Positions 7,011 to 16,989 are shown, counted from the first letter of the stretch. The stretch is 43,119 bases of DNA from an uncultured Spirochaetales bacterium (GCA_949288415.1 CASEKE010000037.1:1-43119), one strand, 5' to 3'. Translations and numbers: made by a program. The notes: generated by a model from the letters alone, not told the origin.

Positions 7011-8077
7011 TGGTCATAGATTTTGAAAGCGAGATCAAGGATCTCGGAAAGCCCGAGGAAAACAGCCTCATGGGAAGGCAATACATGGAGCAGGAGGACC
7101 GCCAGGAGAACATGTTGCGTCCCCAGATGCTCGAGGATTTCCAGGGCCAGCAGGCTCTCAAGGATAACCTTGAGGTGTTCATCAAGGCCGCAAGGAGCCG
7201 CGGAGAATGCCTCGACCATGCTTTTCTCGTCGGTCCTCCCGGACTTGGCAAGACTACTCTTGCATCCATCATCGCAAACGAGATGCATGCGGAGATCAGG
7301 ATGACCAGCGCTCCGGCACTGGACAAGCCCAAGGACCTTGCGGGAATTCTCACGAATCTCAGCGAGAACACTGTGTTCTTCATCGACGAGATACATCGTC
7401 TGAAGCCTGCGCTCGAGGAGATGCTCTACATCGCGATGGAGGATTACGAGATCGACTGGGTGATCGGGCAGGGACCTGCCGCGAGAACGATGCGTGTTCC
7501 TCTTCCTCATTTCACGCTCATCGGGGCGACGACCAAGGCCGGAAACGTCTCCAGTCCTCTTGCTTCGAGATTCGGCATCAACCTCCATATAGATTTCTAT
7601 ACGTCCGAGGAGCTCGAGGCGATAATAACAAGGTCCTCCAGAATACTCGAGACGCCGATTACCGCGGATGCCGTGAAGGTGCTTGCTGCATGCTCGCGAG
7701 GCACGCCTAGAATAGCCAACAGGCTTCTCAGGCGGCTGAGGGACTTTGCCTATGTGCTCTCGGATGGGATCATCACGAGCGAATGCGTCACTCAAGGTCT
7801 TGAGAGGCTTGGCATCGACAGATACGGCCTCGAAAGGATGGACAGAAATATTTTAAGAACTATAATCGAATATTACGACGGCGGACCTGTAGGAGCCGAC
7901 ACTCTCAGTATCTCCGTCGGCGAGGCCGTCGAATCACTCGAGGACTTCTACGAACCGTATCTGATCCAGCAGGGCTATCTGAAGAGAACGCCAAGGGGAA
8001 GATGCGTCACGCACAAGGCCTACGAGCTTCTAGATCTCAAGGAAAAGGAAAATGCTGACAGCGGATTACTATTTTGA
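7007..8077 (+). CDS. ruvB: Holliday junction branch migration ATPase RuvB
   Basis: 356-residue AAA+ motor that drives branch migration with RuvA. Walker A is GPPGLGKT (76-83); Walker B is FFIDEIH with D127-E128. The RuvB signature LIGATTKAG and the SRFG arginine segment follow. The C-terminal winged helix ends with [26 protein letters not shown]. The start could be ATG 7007 or ATG 7010; 7007 overlaps the ruvA stop. The end overlaps queA by 26 bases. Codons near 7850-7875 are unusually AT-rich and contain a promoter-like site. Confidence 0.96.
   Translation: MMVIDFESEIKDLGKPEENSLMGRQYMEQEDRQENMLRPQMLEDFQGQQALKDNLEVFIKAARSRGECLDHAFLVGPPGLGKTTLASIIANEMHAEIRMTSAPALDKPKDLAGILTNLSENTVFFIDEIHRLKPALEEMLYIAMEDYEIDWVIGQGPAARTMRVPLPHFTLIGATTKAGNVSSPLASRFGINLHIDFYTSEELEAIITRSSRILETPITADAVKVLAACSRGTPRIANRLLRRLRDFAYVLSDGIITSECVTQGLERLGIDRYGLERMDRNILRTIIEYYDGGPVGADTLSISVGEAVESLEDFYEPYLIQQGYLKRTPRGRCVTHKAYELLDLKEKENADSGLLF
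7839..7866 (+). promoter_or_regulatory. Possible internal promoter in ruvB facing queA
   Basis: TGGACA (7839-7844), 16 bases, then a perfect TATAAT (7861-7866), inside the ruvB coding sequence in a local AT-rich patch. It could give queA (start 8052) separate transcription. Sequence match only. Confidence 0.3.
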
Positions 8078-9092
8078 TCTTCCGGAGCGCCTGATCGCCC
8101 AGTACCCTTCCGAACGCAGGGGAGATGACAGGCTGCTTCTTCTCGATAGGAACAGCGGGGCCTACGAGGATTTCATGATGACCGACTTTCCGTCTCTCCT
8201 TCCGGAGAACAGCATAGTCGTCGTGAACAACTCCAAGGTCCGAAAGGCACGGTGCTACGGCGAAAGCGAGACCGGTGGGCGGGTAGAATTCCTGTTCCTC
8301 GGCGAGAACGACGACGGAAGCTGGAATGCCATGGTCACCAAGTCCAGAAAGCAGCGTGTGGGAAAGAGGTACGTATTCAATGGAAAAGACGGCAATTCCA
8401 CCTATCAGGCCCATATCGAGAGCGAGAATGCGGATGGGACGAAGAACGTTAGGTTCGACGAAAGCATCGATGAAAGCTTCTTCGCTCAGTGCGGACATGT
8501 ACCGCTTCCTCCGTATATCAAGAGAGAGGACAGTTTCTCGGACGAGTCGAGGTACCAGACGATATACGCCAGCAAGGAAGGCTCCGTCGCAGCCCCGACG
8601 GCAGGTCTGCATTTCACCCGGGAGATCATGGATGCCGTAAAGGCAAGGGGAATCGAGGTATACGAGGTGACGCTGCACGTGGGAGCCGGGACATTCCTTC
8701 CCGTCCGGAGCGTCAACATCGAGGACCATCACATGCATACGGAGTACTACGAGATAGAACCCGCGGTCATGGAGGCTCTCAACGAGGCTAAGGCAGCAGG
8801 CAAGCTCGTCACGAGCGTCGGCACGACGAGCGTCAGGACGCTGGAGAGCGCATCTGACGACAGCGGAAGGCTCGTGCGAGGCAGGGGGCGGACTGACATT
8901 TTCATCCATCCGGGCTACCGCTTCAAGTTCGTTGACAACCTTCTGACGAATTTCCACACGCCCGAATCGACGTTGCTCATGCTCGTGAGCGCCCTCGCAG
9001 GCAAGGACAACATCTTTTGCGCATATCGCCATGCGATAGAGAAGGAGTACAGGTTCTTCAGCTACGGGGATGCAATGTACATCAGAGGTTGA
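8052..9092 (+). CDS. queA: tRNA preQ1(34) S-adenosylmethionine ribosyltransferase-isomerase QueA
   Basis: 346 residues. QueA transfers and rearranges the ribosyl part of SAM onto preQ1 in the tRNA wobble position, giving epoxyqueuosine. Family blocks include [18 protein letters not shown] near the N-terminus, [23 protein letters not shown], and [22 protein letters not shown]. These are followed by [22 protein letters not shown], and the final [27 protein letters not shown]. It overlaps ruvB by 26 bases and converges on tmk with an 11-base tail overlap, leaving no room for a terminator. Tgt, which inserts preQ1, is encoded at 31712-32836. Confidence 0.96.
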   Translation: MLTADYYFDLPERLIAQYPSERRGDDRLLLLDRNSGAYEDFMMTDFPSLLPENSIVVVNNSKVRKARCYGESETGGRVEFLFLGENDDGSWNAMVTKSRKQRVGKRYVFNGKDGNSTYQAHIESENADGTKNVRFDESIDESFFAQCGHVPLPPYIKREDSFSDESRYQTIYASKEGSVAAPTAGLHFTREIMDAVKARGIEVYEVTLHVGAGTFLPVRSVNIEDHHMHTEYYEIEPAVMEALNEAKAAGKLVTSVGTTSVRTLESASDDSGRLVRGRGRTDIFIHPGYRFKFVDNLLTNFHTPESTLLMLVSALAGKDNIFCAYRHAIEKEYRFFSYGDAMYIRG

Positions 9093-9708
9093 GAAACTCC
9101 AGAATGGCTTTCGTGGTCTCCTCGATCGACAGAGTACCTTCCAGACGGAGGAACTTCACGTTGAGTGGAAGACTTTCGAAAGCCTTGAGATAGTTGCTGC
9201 GCACGGTCCTGAGGATTTCTTCCTTCTCGAAGATTTCCTTCCTGCCGTCCCTCATATCTATCCTTCTCATGCATTCCTCCACCGGAGTGTCGATGAAAAT
9301 CAGGAATTCGGGATTGGGATAGCGGTTTATGCTTCTGACGAAATCGGGGTCGCAGAAAGAGCTCTGGTAGGCTATCGAGGAGTAGAAATACCTGTCGGAG
9401 AGGACGAAACAGCCGCTTCCCGCAAGTTCGATTATCCCTCCGTTCCCGTAGATGTGGTTGTGCCTGTCGGCACTGTAGAGGAGGGCCAGGCTTTCGCTGG
9501 TGACGCTTTCCTCGCCGCGCTGGATGCTGCGGATGAGACGTCCTATCGCGGAGTCCGTCGGCTCGAATGTCCTTGCAACTGCAGGATTCTTCTTTCCTAT
9601 GTGCTCCACAAGCCTGTCGAGTTGCGTGGTCGTACCCGCTCCGTCGAGGCCTTCAAGCACGATGAAGTGTTCGATCGGCATCGTATTATCTTCGATTCTG
9701 GTTGTCAT
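9082..9708 (-). CDS. tmk: Thymidylate kinase
   Basis: 208 residues. Tmk phosphorylates dTMP to dTDP. The protein shows the family layout: P-loop region VLEGLDGAGTTTQ (18-29), FEPTDSAIGRLIR substrate segment, DRY motif SDRYFYSSIAYQ (D105-R106-Y107), FIDTPVEEC, and a lid with RRIDMRDGRKE. In the P-loop the usual lysine of GxxxxGK(S/T) is threonine (T26). I recall similar GTTT loops in some other bacterial Tmk proteins, so this is probably a lineage variant rather than damage. The start at 9708 has GGAAAG upstream; ATG 9681 is a weaker alternative. It converges with queA. Confidence 0.9.
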   Translation of the reverse strand: MTTRIEDNTMPIEHFIVLEGLDGAGTTTQLDRLVEHIGKKNPAVARTFEPTDSAIGRLIRSIQRGEESVTSESLALLYSADRHNHIYGNGGIIELAGSGCFVLSDRYFYSSIAYQSSFCDPDFVRSINRYPNPEFLIFIDTPVEECMRRIDMRDGRKEIFEKEEILRTVRSNYLKAFESLPLNVKFLRLEGTLSIEETTKAILEFLNL

Positions 9709-9754
9709 TTCGCTTTCCGATGGATGATTGTGGGAAAAACTTCCCCCTTTCTCC

Positions 9755-9782
9755 TTTAGTTTTTATCATATTCGATTATAAT
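9755..9782 (+). promoter_or_regulatory. Promoter of tamB
   Basis: A perfect -10 TATAAT (9777-9782) with a weak -35 TTTAGT (9755-9760) and a 16-base spacer. The transcript would start near 9789, just before the GAGG ribosome site (9790-9793) of tamB. Confidence 0.5.
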
Positions 9783-9798
9783 ATGGAACGAGGACTTG

Positions 9799-12700
9799 AT
9801 GAAATACCATTCGCCATTATCGAGCATAGTCATTTCAATAATTGTAGTTCTGGTATTTGTATCAGTCTCTTTTTTTACTGTCGCTTTTTTCCATATGGAT
9901 TCGCCTACGGAGATCTTCGTCTCCTCGATGCTTGGAAAACTTGAAGCCGAAAATTCGAATATCGACATCTCCTTCTCGTCGATCGACAGGAACCTTGCAT
10001 CGGGTATAAGACTGAGGGACGTCAAAGTCGCCCTTGGTGGCCGGCAGACTCTTTCTGTCGATTCCATAGAGGTCCGCAACGGCTTCTTTTCCCTGATTGG
10101 AAGCCTGCTATTCGGACGCGGCGAAATCAATGTCACCTTCGATCATCCCGTTCTCTTTGCCGATGGGCAGACCATAGAGGATGCAAAGAGCCTCGTGCAA
10201 CCGTCGGAAAACGGCGGAAAGACCAGCCTTACGGCAGCAAAATATAGCTTCGACATCTCGGTGAGATTCGTCGATGCCGAAATCGGTTTCGGCGACATCC
10301 TGTCGGTCCCGTCCTCCGAGCTGTACTTCCGCTTCTCGACAGTCTCCGGGCTGCTGGATGCCGAGGCGGACATCCCTTCTCTCGTCTTCTCGATGGAAAA
10401 CGTGCAGGCGGAATTCGATGGCGTAATGGGGAAAGTGGAAGCTGGAGACCAGGGATATTTCGTCAATCTCTCTGTCTCGGAGGCAGATGCTTCCTACGAG
10501 GACATGACCGCATACGTCGAGTCGTTCGCGGTCGAGACCAGCATCCCGCAGTCGTTCGATGTCGAGGATCTGAAAAGTCTTCCATTTAGGTTCAGCGCAA
10601 GGAAAATCGAGTTCGAGAAGAGCGACGACAACATCTTCTTCAGGTCGTATCCGATGAGCCTTTCGTCGAGCGATTCGAAGTTCGATGTCGCATTCAGTTA
10701 CATTTTCGCCTCTTACGACAGATACGCTCTATATCTGGACGGAGTCTCCATGTCCTCGCCGAAGGACATTTCCTCTCTCTCCGTCGCGATGAACAAGTTC
10801 AACATATACGAAGCGACGGATCCTCTATGCCATATGGATTCGCTTGTCGCTGACATATCCATCCCAGCCGGATCGATATCCTTAAGGAGCGACGTCATGA
10901 GCTCTTCGTATGTGGATGTGCTGACCGACGGACTGCTGAAGCAGGCAAGGGTGGAGGACATAGTGCTGAACGCAAGGCTCGGAGAGGACGACAGCATCGC
11001 CGCAGAACTTCTCGGCCACGTCGGAATCTCGTCGAAGGAAATGCTCATCGACGGACTTTCCTCAGACATGCTTCTTTCCCTCTCTGTCAGGGGCGACAGT
11101 CTGGAAAAGGCTGATCTGAGGCTTTCAGGCATCACGAACAGCATCATCGTCACTCCCGTTCTGCTCGACGCATCCTACACTGCCGAGAAATCCTGGCTGA
11201 GTCTCGACTACGGCTCGAGAAGACTGCTCGACGTAACCTACGAGGATCTTCTTTCCATCGTTCTGCGGCTCGAGGATTTCCACCTCAGCGAGTTTAAACC
11301 CGTCATCGGCCGATTCTTCCCGTCTCTCGTCGCATACGTCGGAGACGATACGCTGCTCAACGGATCTCTCGAGGCCACGCTGACGCCAAGCGAGGATGCC
11401 GAATACCGATTCGTCGGTCCTGTCGACTATGCATTCGCGCTTACCGACATGCGTTTCAAGAGTCTTTCCTTCAACCTCGGGTCAGGACTCTCTGCCGACC
11501 TCGAGGAAAAAGCTCTCGACGTCAACTCGTTCAACTTCACCACTGATTTTGTCCGACTCGTCTATTCAGGCTCTATCCGCCTGGACAAGCTGCTGCCGGA
11601 CGGCGTTTTCTCTCTCGACATGACGGAGACAGGGCGTGAGCTTCTCAGACTTAGCATGGACATAGACGAGAACGACGGCTATATTTTCCTTCTCGACATG
11701 CCGGTCCTTGGTCAGACGTCGCTCGAAGGGGACCTCAGATTCGATGGCCCGATAGCCACAAGCAATGCGGTCCTTTCCAGCTACCAGTCGACATACGATT
11801 TCCTCCTTTCCATCGACACGGACAACCATACTTTTGCCCTGAGAAACGACAGGGCGGACATAGATCTCTGCTGGACCGATGGGGCGGAAAGTACCATCAG
11901 TTTCCGTGAATTCCCGCTTCCGGTCGCATATGCTTCAACGAAGCCCTGCCTACTGGATGGAACTGCGGAATTCATGTTCGACTTCGCGAAACAGGAATAC
12001 TCCGCCCACACGGAGAATTTCAGAATAGAGAACATGCGCCATCTTCCGAACGACCCGTCGATAGAGTTCTCGCTGGACTTCTCCCACGGCGTTCTCAGCC
12101 TTGAGAACTGTCTCGTTACCAGCCTCGATTTCGACCCGATGGTCGGCAACGCGAACTTCGATTTCTCCGACAATACGCTCGCTCTGCTTTTCGAGAGCGA
12201 GAGCGAGAAGCTCGTCCTGTCGCTCGCCGGCGTGGAGGAATACTACTCTGGACTCTTCAGCGCCGAGAGGTTCGACCTCCGACGTCTCGGGTTCGAGGAC
12301 GGTCTGCTCGACGCCTCCCTCGTCGGACGGGGAAGCGAGCTTGATGATCTGTCGTTCTCGGGAGGCTTCCTCGTACAGGGATCGGACATGGTCAACAGAC
12401 CGCTCGAAATGAAAGGTGAACTGTTCATCAACCGCGATACGCTCAGGGTGACGGATCTCAGCTATGTGAAGGATACTCTTTCCATGAGTTGCCCCGAGTT
12501 CTACCTCAGCGCGGCGGAAGGCAGCCTTTCCATTCCGCTCTCCTTCTCCTATGTCGCGGAGAACAGAGACAGGGACTATCCTCTCTCGTTCGACCTTGAC
12601 CTTGAGATATCCAGCGATCCGGCCGACGATCTTTACAGGTTCTTCCGTCTTCTCTACGACTCGGACTTCTCTCGGCTTTCGGGACAGATGGCGATAAGGA

Positions 12701-14403
12701 ACTTCAATCTCGACGACAGATTCCTCATTGAAGAGAGAGTCTCCCAGGTCAGATACGACGACGGGGACGTGATCTTCACAGGCGACCTGGTGGACGGCGT
12801 CGTCGACATAGTCGCCAAGAAGACGGACCTGAATCTCGATCTCAGTCCTCTTGTCTCTCTGGCCGTGAGCGGAGCGTACTCGCCCTCGTTCGATCTTGAT
12901 GTCTCGATAATCGACTTCAACGTAAGCAGCATCAACATGCTCTTCCCGTCTCCGATCGTCACGTTCGGCGAACAGAGCATAGCGTCCGCCGACATAACGC
13001 TCCTCGGCAGCCTCGGAGATGTGCACATGTACGGCGATGTTTGGGCGGACAGGGTCGACGTGGATGTGTTCTGGGTTCCGGACGACCACCTCATCGCGCA
13101 CAATGCGCACTTTGCCGTGTGGGACAACAACATAAAGAGCGCCCTTACCGCCGTAACCTGCGTCGAGGACGACACGCAGAAGAGGAAGAAGGCCGCGGTC
13201 CAGGTGGAGTTCAACCTTCTCCCGTCGTTCGGATTCGACTACTACCAGATCGACTGCTATGTCCCGGACGGAAGCGAGATCAGCTTCAGGCTTCCTCTTC
13301 CCGAGCAGAACTTCGATATGGTCGGACGCGTATCCGGTTGGTATATGATCAGACAGACCGGAATAGATGAAATCTACATGGAGGCAGATGCGAACTGCGA
13401 CGATTTTACGCTCTCAGGCGGAATGAACCCGCTTCCGGACTGGTTCACCACGGGAAACGACATTACGAACGAGTTCGATTTCCGTCTGCTTCTGAGGAAC
13501 AACGTCTCGTTCATCTATCCGCTCGGGGCCAATCCAATAATCACCGCCTTCGCAGCGGAGAACCAGAACCTCAGGATATACTCGACACCCGGAGGCGGAT
13601 TCGGAGCGTCCGGATCGATTGAGCTCAGGGCAGGGGAGATATACTACTTCCAGAAATCGTTCTTCATAAGGGAAGGAAACATAGAACTCAGGGAGAATGA
13701 CCTTTCCGTCCTCGATCCCGTTGTCAATCTGAGGGCGCAGCTGAGGGATTTCGATTCCTCCGGCGAGAAGGTCGACATCTATCTGGTGCTCCGCGACGCT
13801 TCCCTGACGAACTTCACGCCTACCTTCGAGAGTTCTCCAGCCAAGGATCTTTCGGAGATCATGAGCATTCTCGGGCAGTCGATCCTCAGCAGCGATGGTA
13901 CGTCCGGCAATCTCGGCTCGGTGGTCTCGATTGTCTCGACCGGATTCGACGTGCTGTCGAGAATAGGTTATTTCAACGTGGGAAGCGGAAGCGACAGCTT
14001 CAGAAACTCCATAAGAAATTCACTGAATCTTGATACTTTCAGTCTGCATACGAATATAATTGAGAATCTGGTGTCGGACGCCGTAGGCCTTGCCCAGAAC
14101 AGCCTTTCCAGCGGAATCAGTCCACTTGCCAGCTATCTGGATGGAACGACGCTATACATGGGCAAGTATCTGACCCCGGATATCTATCTCGAGGCCATGG
14201 TCCATCTTGCGGCCGACAGGAACAACGGTGTGGAAAATACCACGAGCTTCCTTACGAGCGACCTGTCGCTCGACACCGAGATATCGCTGGAATGGGAGAA
14301 TCCTCTATGCACGGTCCAGATATTCACCCAGCCTTCAAGTCTCAACGCGTTCGAGTTTTTCGACACATTGGGATTTGCCTTGAGCAAAAGGTTTGTATTT
14401 TGA
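9799..14403 (+). CDS. tamB: TamB-like translocation/assembly module protein (AsmA/DUF490 family)
   Basis: 1534 residues. TamB-type proteins span the periplasm as a lipid-conducting beta groove and help outer-membrane assembly. An N-terminal anchor helix (about 12-32, VISIIVVLVFVSVSFF) is followed by a very long beta-rich body full of short alternating strands. The DUF490-type C-terminus includes GSLGDVHMYGDVWADRVDV, GFGASGSIELRAGEIYYFQKSFFIREGNIEL, DPVVNLRAQL and KDLSEIMSILGQSI. The protein ends in KRFVF. ATG 9799 is chosen over a TTG one codon upstream because GAGG (9790-9793) then sits 5 bases away. bamA starts 36 bases downstream. A tamB-bamA pairing is known in spirochaetes, where BamA rather than TamA is the partner. 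Confidence 0.85.
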   Translation: MKYHSPLSSIVISIIVVLVFVSVSFFTVAFFHMDSPTEIFVSSMLGKLEAENSNIDISFSSIDRNLASGIRLRDVKVALGGRQTLSVDSIEVRNGFFSLIGSLLFGRGEINVTFDHPVLFADGQTIEDAKSLVQPSENGGKTSLTAAKYSFDISVRFVDAEIGFGDILSVPSSELYFRFSTVSGLLDAEADIPSLVFSMENVQAEFDGVMGKVEAGDQGYFVNLSVSEADASYEDMTAYVESFAVETSIPQSFDVEDLKSLPFRFSARKIEFEKSDDNIFFRSYPMSLSSSDSKFDVAFSYIFASYDRYALYLDGVSMSSPKDISSLSVAMNKFNIYEATDPLCHMDSLVADISIPAGSISLRSDVMSSSYVDVLTDGLLKQARVEDIVLNARLGEDDSIAAELLGHVGISSKEMLIDGLSSDMLLSLSVRGDSLEKADLRLSGITNSIIVTPVLLDASYTAEKSWLSLDYGSRRLLDVTYEDLLSIVLRLEDFHLSEFKPVIGRFFPSLVAYVGDDTLLNGSLEATLTPSEDAEYRFVGPVDYAFALTDMRFKSLSFNLGSGLSADLEEKALDVNSFNFTTDFVRLVYSGSIRLDKLLPDGVFSLDMTETGRELLRLSMDIDENDGYIFLLDMPVLGQTSLEGDLRFDGPIATSNAVLSSYQSTYDFLLSIDTDNHTFALRNDRADIDLCWTDGAESTISFREFPLPVAYASTKPCLLDGTAEFMFDFAKQEYSAHTENFRIENMRHLPNDPSIEFSLDFSHGVLSLENCLVTSLDFDPMVGNANFDFSDNTLALLFESESEKLVLSLAGVEEYYSGLFSAERFDLRRLGFEDGLLDASLVGRGSELDDLSFSGGFLVQGSDMVNRPLEMKGELFINRDTLRVTDLSYVKDTLSMSCPEFYLSAAEGSLSIPLSFSYVAENRDRDYPLSFDLDLEISSDPADDLYRFFRLLYDSDFSRLSGQMAIRNFNLDDRFLIEERVSQVRYDDGDVIFTGDLVDGVVDIVAKKTDLNLDLSPLVSLAVSGAYSPSFDLDVSIIDFNVSSINMLFPSPIVTFGEQSIASADITLLGSLGDVHMYGDVWADRVDVDVFWVPDDHLIAHNAHFAVWDNNIKSALTAVTCVEDDTQKRKKAAVQVEFNLLPSFGFDYYQIDCYVPDGSEISFRLPLPEQNFDMVGRVSGWYMIRQTGIDEIYMEADANCDDFTLSGGMNPLPDWFTTGNDITNEFDFRLLLRNNVSFIYPLGANPIITAFAAENQNLRIYSTPGGGFGASGSIELRAGEIYYFQKSFFIREGNIELRENDLSVLDPVVNLRAQLRDFDSSGEKVDIYLVLRDASLTNFTPTFESSPAKDLSEIMSILGQSILSSDGTSGNLGSVVSIVSTGFDVLSRIGYFNVGSGSDSFRNSIRNSLNLDTFSLHTNIIENLVSDAVGLAQNSLSSGISPLASYLDGTTLYMGKYLTPDIYLEAMVHLAADRNNGVENTTSFLTSDLSLDTEISLEWENPLCTVQIFTQPSSLNAFEFFDTLGFALSKRFVF

Positions 14404-14412
14404 ACGAGTTTT

Positions 14413-14421
14413 TGCTAACAT
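14413..14421 (+). promoter_or_regulatory. Possible extended -10 promoter of bamA
   Basis: TGC-TAACAT (14413-14421) resembles an extended -10 box, with a poor TTGTAT 17 bases upstream. The same bases form a 7-bp hairpin, TTTGCTA (14411-14417) with TAGCAAA (14421-14427). An AGGAG ribosome site (14430-14434) follows. bamA may instead be read from the tamB promoter. Confidence 0.3.
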
Positions 14422-14439
14422 AGCAAACCAGGAGTAGCG

Positions 14440-16434
14440 ATGAAATCCATTAGAAGAACACTATTGACACTCTTCGTCCTGATCGTCGTCTCGACAGGGG
14501 TCTTCGCCGCCGATGGCTGGTGGCAGGGAAAGGCGATCACGGACTTCGAATACTTCGGTGCGTCCGGGGGGCCGTTGAAGAACGTCTCGGAGAAGACTTT
14601 GGATTCCCTCCTTTCGGGATACCTCGACGAGCCGTTCTCCGATGAACTTTTCACAGAGATCTACAACAAGCTCTATTCGCAGAGCTATGTCGAATATGTC
14701 TCTGCAGAGGCCATCGCCGGAGGCGAGACCGGTGACGATCTTATCATCCGGTTCTCAATCCTCGAAAACCCGATGATAAGCAGCGTAAAGATCGAAGGAA
14801 ACGAGTCCTTCTCATCTTCTTCTCTGCTTGACAAGCAGAACTATAGGAGCGGTGACTTCCTCAACTCGAACGATCTTGAGTCCAATGCGGCTCTCATCGC
14901 AGACCATTACAGGAGCAAGGGATACAAGGATGTCGTAGTGACCGTCGAATCAAGTTTCGACGAGAGCACCAACACCGAGGCTCTGCTATACCGCGTCGAC
15001 GAGGGCATGCAGTACAAGGTCCGTTCCATCCTCTTCGATGGCGTCGAGGCGTTCAAGGCCAAGGACCTCAAGAAGTTGCTTTCCTCGAGCGAGAAATCCT
15101 TCTTCAACAGCGGAAACTTCATCGAGTCCAACATAGATGCCGACAAGGCAGCTCTCATCGCCTATTATAACAAGAACGGCTATGTCGATGCCGTAGTGAC
15201 GAACGTTTCGGTAAACGACGTCACCGAGGAAGGCGACAAGCAGAAATTCGTCGAGATAGTGTTCTCAATCGACGAGGGCTCGCAGTGGTACTTCGGCAAC
15301 ATCACGTTCCACGGCAACGAGGTCTACTCCGACGAAGAGATATCCAAGCTCATCTCCATTGAGCCGGGTAGCCTCCACAATACGGAGGTTCTGCAGAACA
15401 AGTTCGCAAACCTTGCCTCGATGTATTACGACAACGGCTACATCTACTGCCAGATTGTCCCGATTCCGACCGAGGACGAGGAGAATCACAGAATAGACTA
15501 TGAAATCTCCATCCAGGAAGGACAGCAGGCGGTGATCGAACAGATCGTCATCGAAGGTCTGACGAAGACCAAGCCGTACGTCTTCGAGCGCGAGCTTACT
15601 GTCCACGTCGGTGAGGTTTTCAACCGCGATGCGTTCATCAAGAGCCAGCAGAACATCTACAATACCGGAATAGTCAAGACCGTCAAGGCTGACCTTCTTC
15701 AGGGCAAGCAGGAGAACGGGGTCATCCTCGTGATCGAGATCGAGGAGGGCAACCAGGTCGAGCTGCAGTTCGGAGCCACCTTCGGAGGAACCGTCGACGG
15801 CTTCCCGATCTCCGGCTTCCTGCAGTGGTCCGACAAGAACGTTGCGGGAACGGGAAGGGACCTTGCGATAAACACGACGCTCTCGCCCGACACGCAGAGC
15901 GCATCGATAAGCCTTTCCGACGACTGGGTCAGGGACATGAGATGGTCCAACGGCATTTCGCTCTCTGTCGAGAGAAGCACAAAGACCAACCAGCTCCAGA
16001 GAGGAACCAACTCCGATTACTACGACGGAAGGGATTCGGACAAGGTCACGTATCCGCTCGGATTCGCCAACGCCAACGATTACTATTCCTCTTCGACGGG
16101 CAATCCCGGGGTCGAGTATCTGATGAACTACGATTACTATAGCGTTGCGCTTGGCTACAGTACCGGATATACATTCACTTTCCAGCCGGGAAATCTCAGC
16201 ATATCTGGAGGAATCTCGATAGGACTCAACAGGGCAATATACGACGATGGATACGATCCGTACTATAAGCTCATCTATCTGTATGGACTCAACTGGCAGT
16301 TCTCCAACAAGCTGTCGTTTGGAATAACCTGGGACGGAAGGGATCTGAAGACAAATACAACCCGTGGCTACGTGATCAGCGCGAGTTATACATATGCTGG
16401 AGGAATTCTTGGCGGACTTTCGAACTACAACTAA
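14440..16434 (+). CDS. bamA: Outer membrane protein assembly factor BamA, N-terminal part ending at a premature TAA
   Basis: 664 codons up to TAA 16432-16434. BamA inserts beta-barrel proteins into the outer membrane. A signal peptide is visible (MKSIRRTLLTLFVLIVVSTGVFA, cleavage likely after residue 23). Five POTRA repeats follow (about 30-430), with typical segments ISSVKIEGNESFSSSSLLDK, YRSKGYKDVVVTVE, FGNITFHGNEVYSDEEISKL and VIEQIVIEGLTKTKPYVFEREL. The barrel begins at about 440 (VELQFGATFGG). The stop falls inside the barrel after GGILGGLSNYN. The same frame stays open to 16986 and holds the rest of the barrel, so the intact gene would be 848 residues (14440-16986). ATG 14440 has AGGAG 5 bases upstream. 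The cause may be a nonsense mutation, a sequencing error or read-through. Confidence 0.9.
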   Translation: MKSIRRTLLTLFVLIVVSTGVFAADGWWQGKAITDFEYFGASGGPLKNVSEKTLDSLLSGYLDEPFSDELFTEIYNKLYSQSYVEYVSAEAIAGGETGDDLIIRFSILENPMISSVKIEGNESFSSSSLLDKQNYRSGDFLNSNDLESNAALIADHYRSKGYKDVVVTVESSFDESTNTEALLYRVDEGMQYKVRSILFDGVEAFKAKDLKKLLSSSEKSFFNSGNFIESNIDADKAALIAYYNKNGYVDAVVTNVSVNDVTEEGDKQKFVEIVFSIDEGSQWYFGNITFHGNEVYSDEEISKLISIEPGSLHNTEVLQNKFANLASMYYDNGYIYCQIVPIPTEDEENHRIDYEISIQEGQQAVIEQIVIEGLTKTKPYVFERELTVHVGEVFNRDAFIKSQQNIYNTGIVKTVKADLLQGKQENGVILVIEIEEGNQVELQFGATFGGTVDGFPISGFLQWSDKNVAGTGRDLAINTTLSPDTQSASISLSDDWVRDMRWSNGISLSVERSTKTNQLQRGTNSDYYDGRDSDKVTYPLGFANANDYYSSSTGNPGVEYLMNYDYYSVALGYSTGYTFTFQPGNLSISGGISIGLNRAIYDDGYDPYYKLIYLYGLNWQFSNKLSFGITWDGRDLKTNTTRGYVISASYTYAGGILGGLSNYN

Positions 16435-16986
16435 CTCAGCTTCTCCGGCTCTGCATACCATTCGATTTTCAAGCATACGGACGACGAGGGAATCTCGAAG
16501 CATCTAGTCCTCTCTGCAACAAGCAGCGTCAGCTTCATGTTCGACCAGTACTGGAAAAACGACGGTCAATGGGGGTGGTACGAGGCGGCCAAGGGCGCAA
16601 CGAAGTACGAGATGCTTTACATCGACGGTATGAATATCGGTCGCGGATTCTCCGCAAAGACAGACAAATCTTTTCTCTGGCATAACCAGATAGAGCTTTC
16701 GTATCCGATTGTGCTCGATGTGCTTGACGTCGAAGGCTTCATCAGCGCGTCCGGTGTGACGAGCAGCCTGAGCGAGCTTTCGTCCTTCAGCAACATCGAC
16801 TGGTACTTCGCCGCCGGAGTAGGAATCAGGATGAGCATCCCGGGCTTCCCGCTCGGTCTGTATCTGGTGAAGAACGCCTACATCGAGGACAACCACTTCG
16901 CGTGGGACACTGGAAACATCTTCGGTGGAGGAAAGGAAGGAAGAGGCTTGAAGCTCGCACTTGCGATCACGACAAGCATCTACTGA
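16435..16986 (+). pseudogene. bamA: BamA C-terminal barrel part, in frame after the premature stop
   Basis: 183 codons in the same frame as the upstream bamA part, beginning LSFSGSAYHSIFKH directly after the TAA. It includes the loop-6 motif equivalent to the VRGF signature (IGRGF, 16636-16650, in IDGMNIGRGFSAK). It also carries the last strands, ending LKLALAITTSIY with a terminal aromatic residue as expected for a barrel beta-signal. There is no start codon with a ribosome site at its head. The first ATG (16537) would remove the first strand and has no Shine-Dalgarno sequence, so independent translation is unlikely. The strong conservation of barrel features argues that the break is recent or an error. 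Confidence 0.85.
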
Positions 16987-16989
16987 TCG

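Noticed and set aside
11950..13110. Minus-strand open frame (386 codons) opposite tamB
   Set aside because: Charged, repetitive shadow translation without domain features; tamB accounts for the region.
16432..16434. TAA reassigned as a sense codon in this organism
   Set aside because: TAA ends rpsO and the tmRNA tag normally, and only one in-frame TAA interrupts any gene here.
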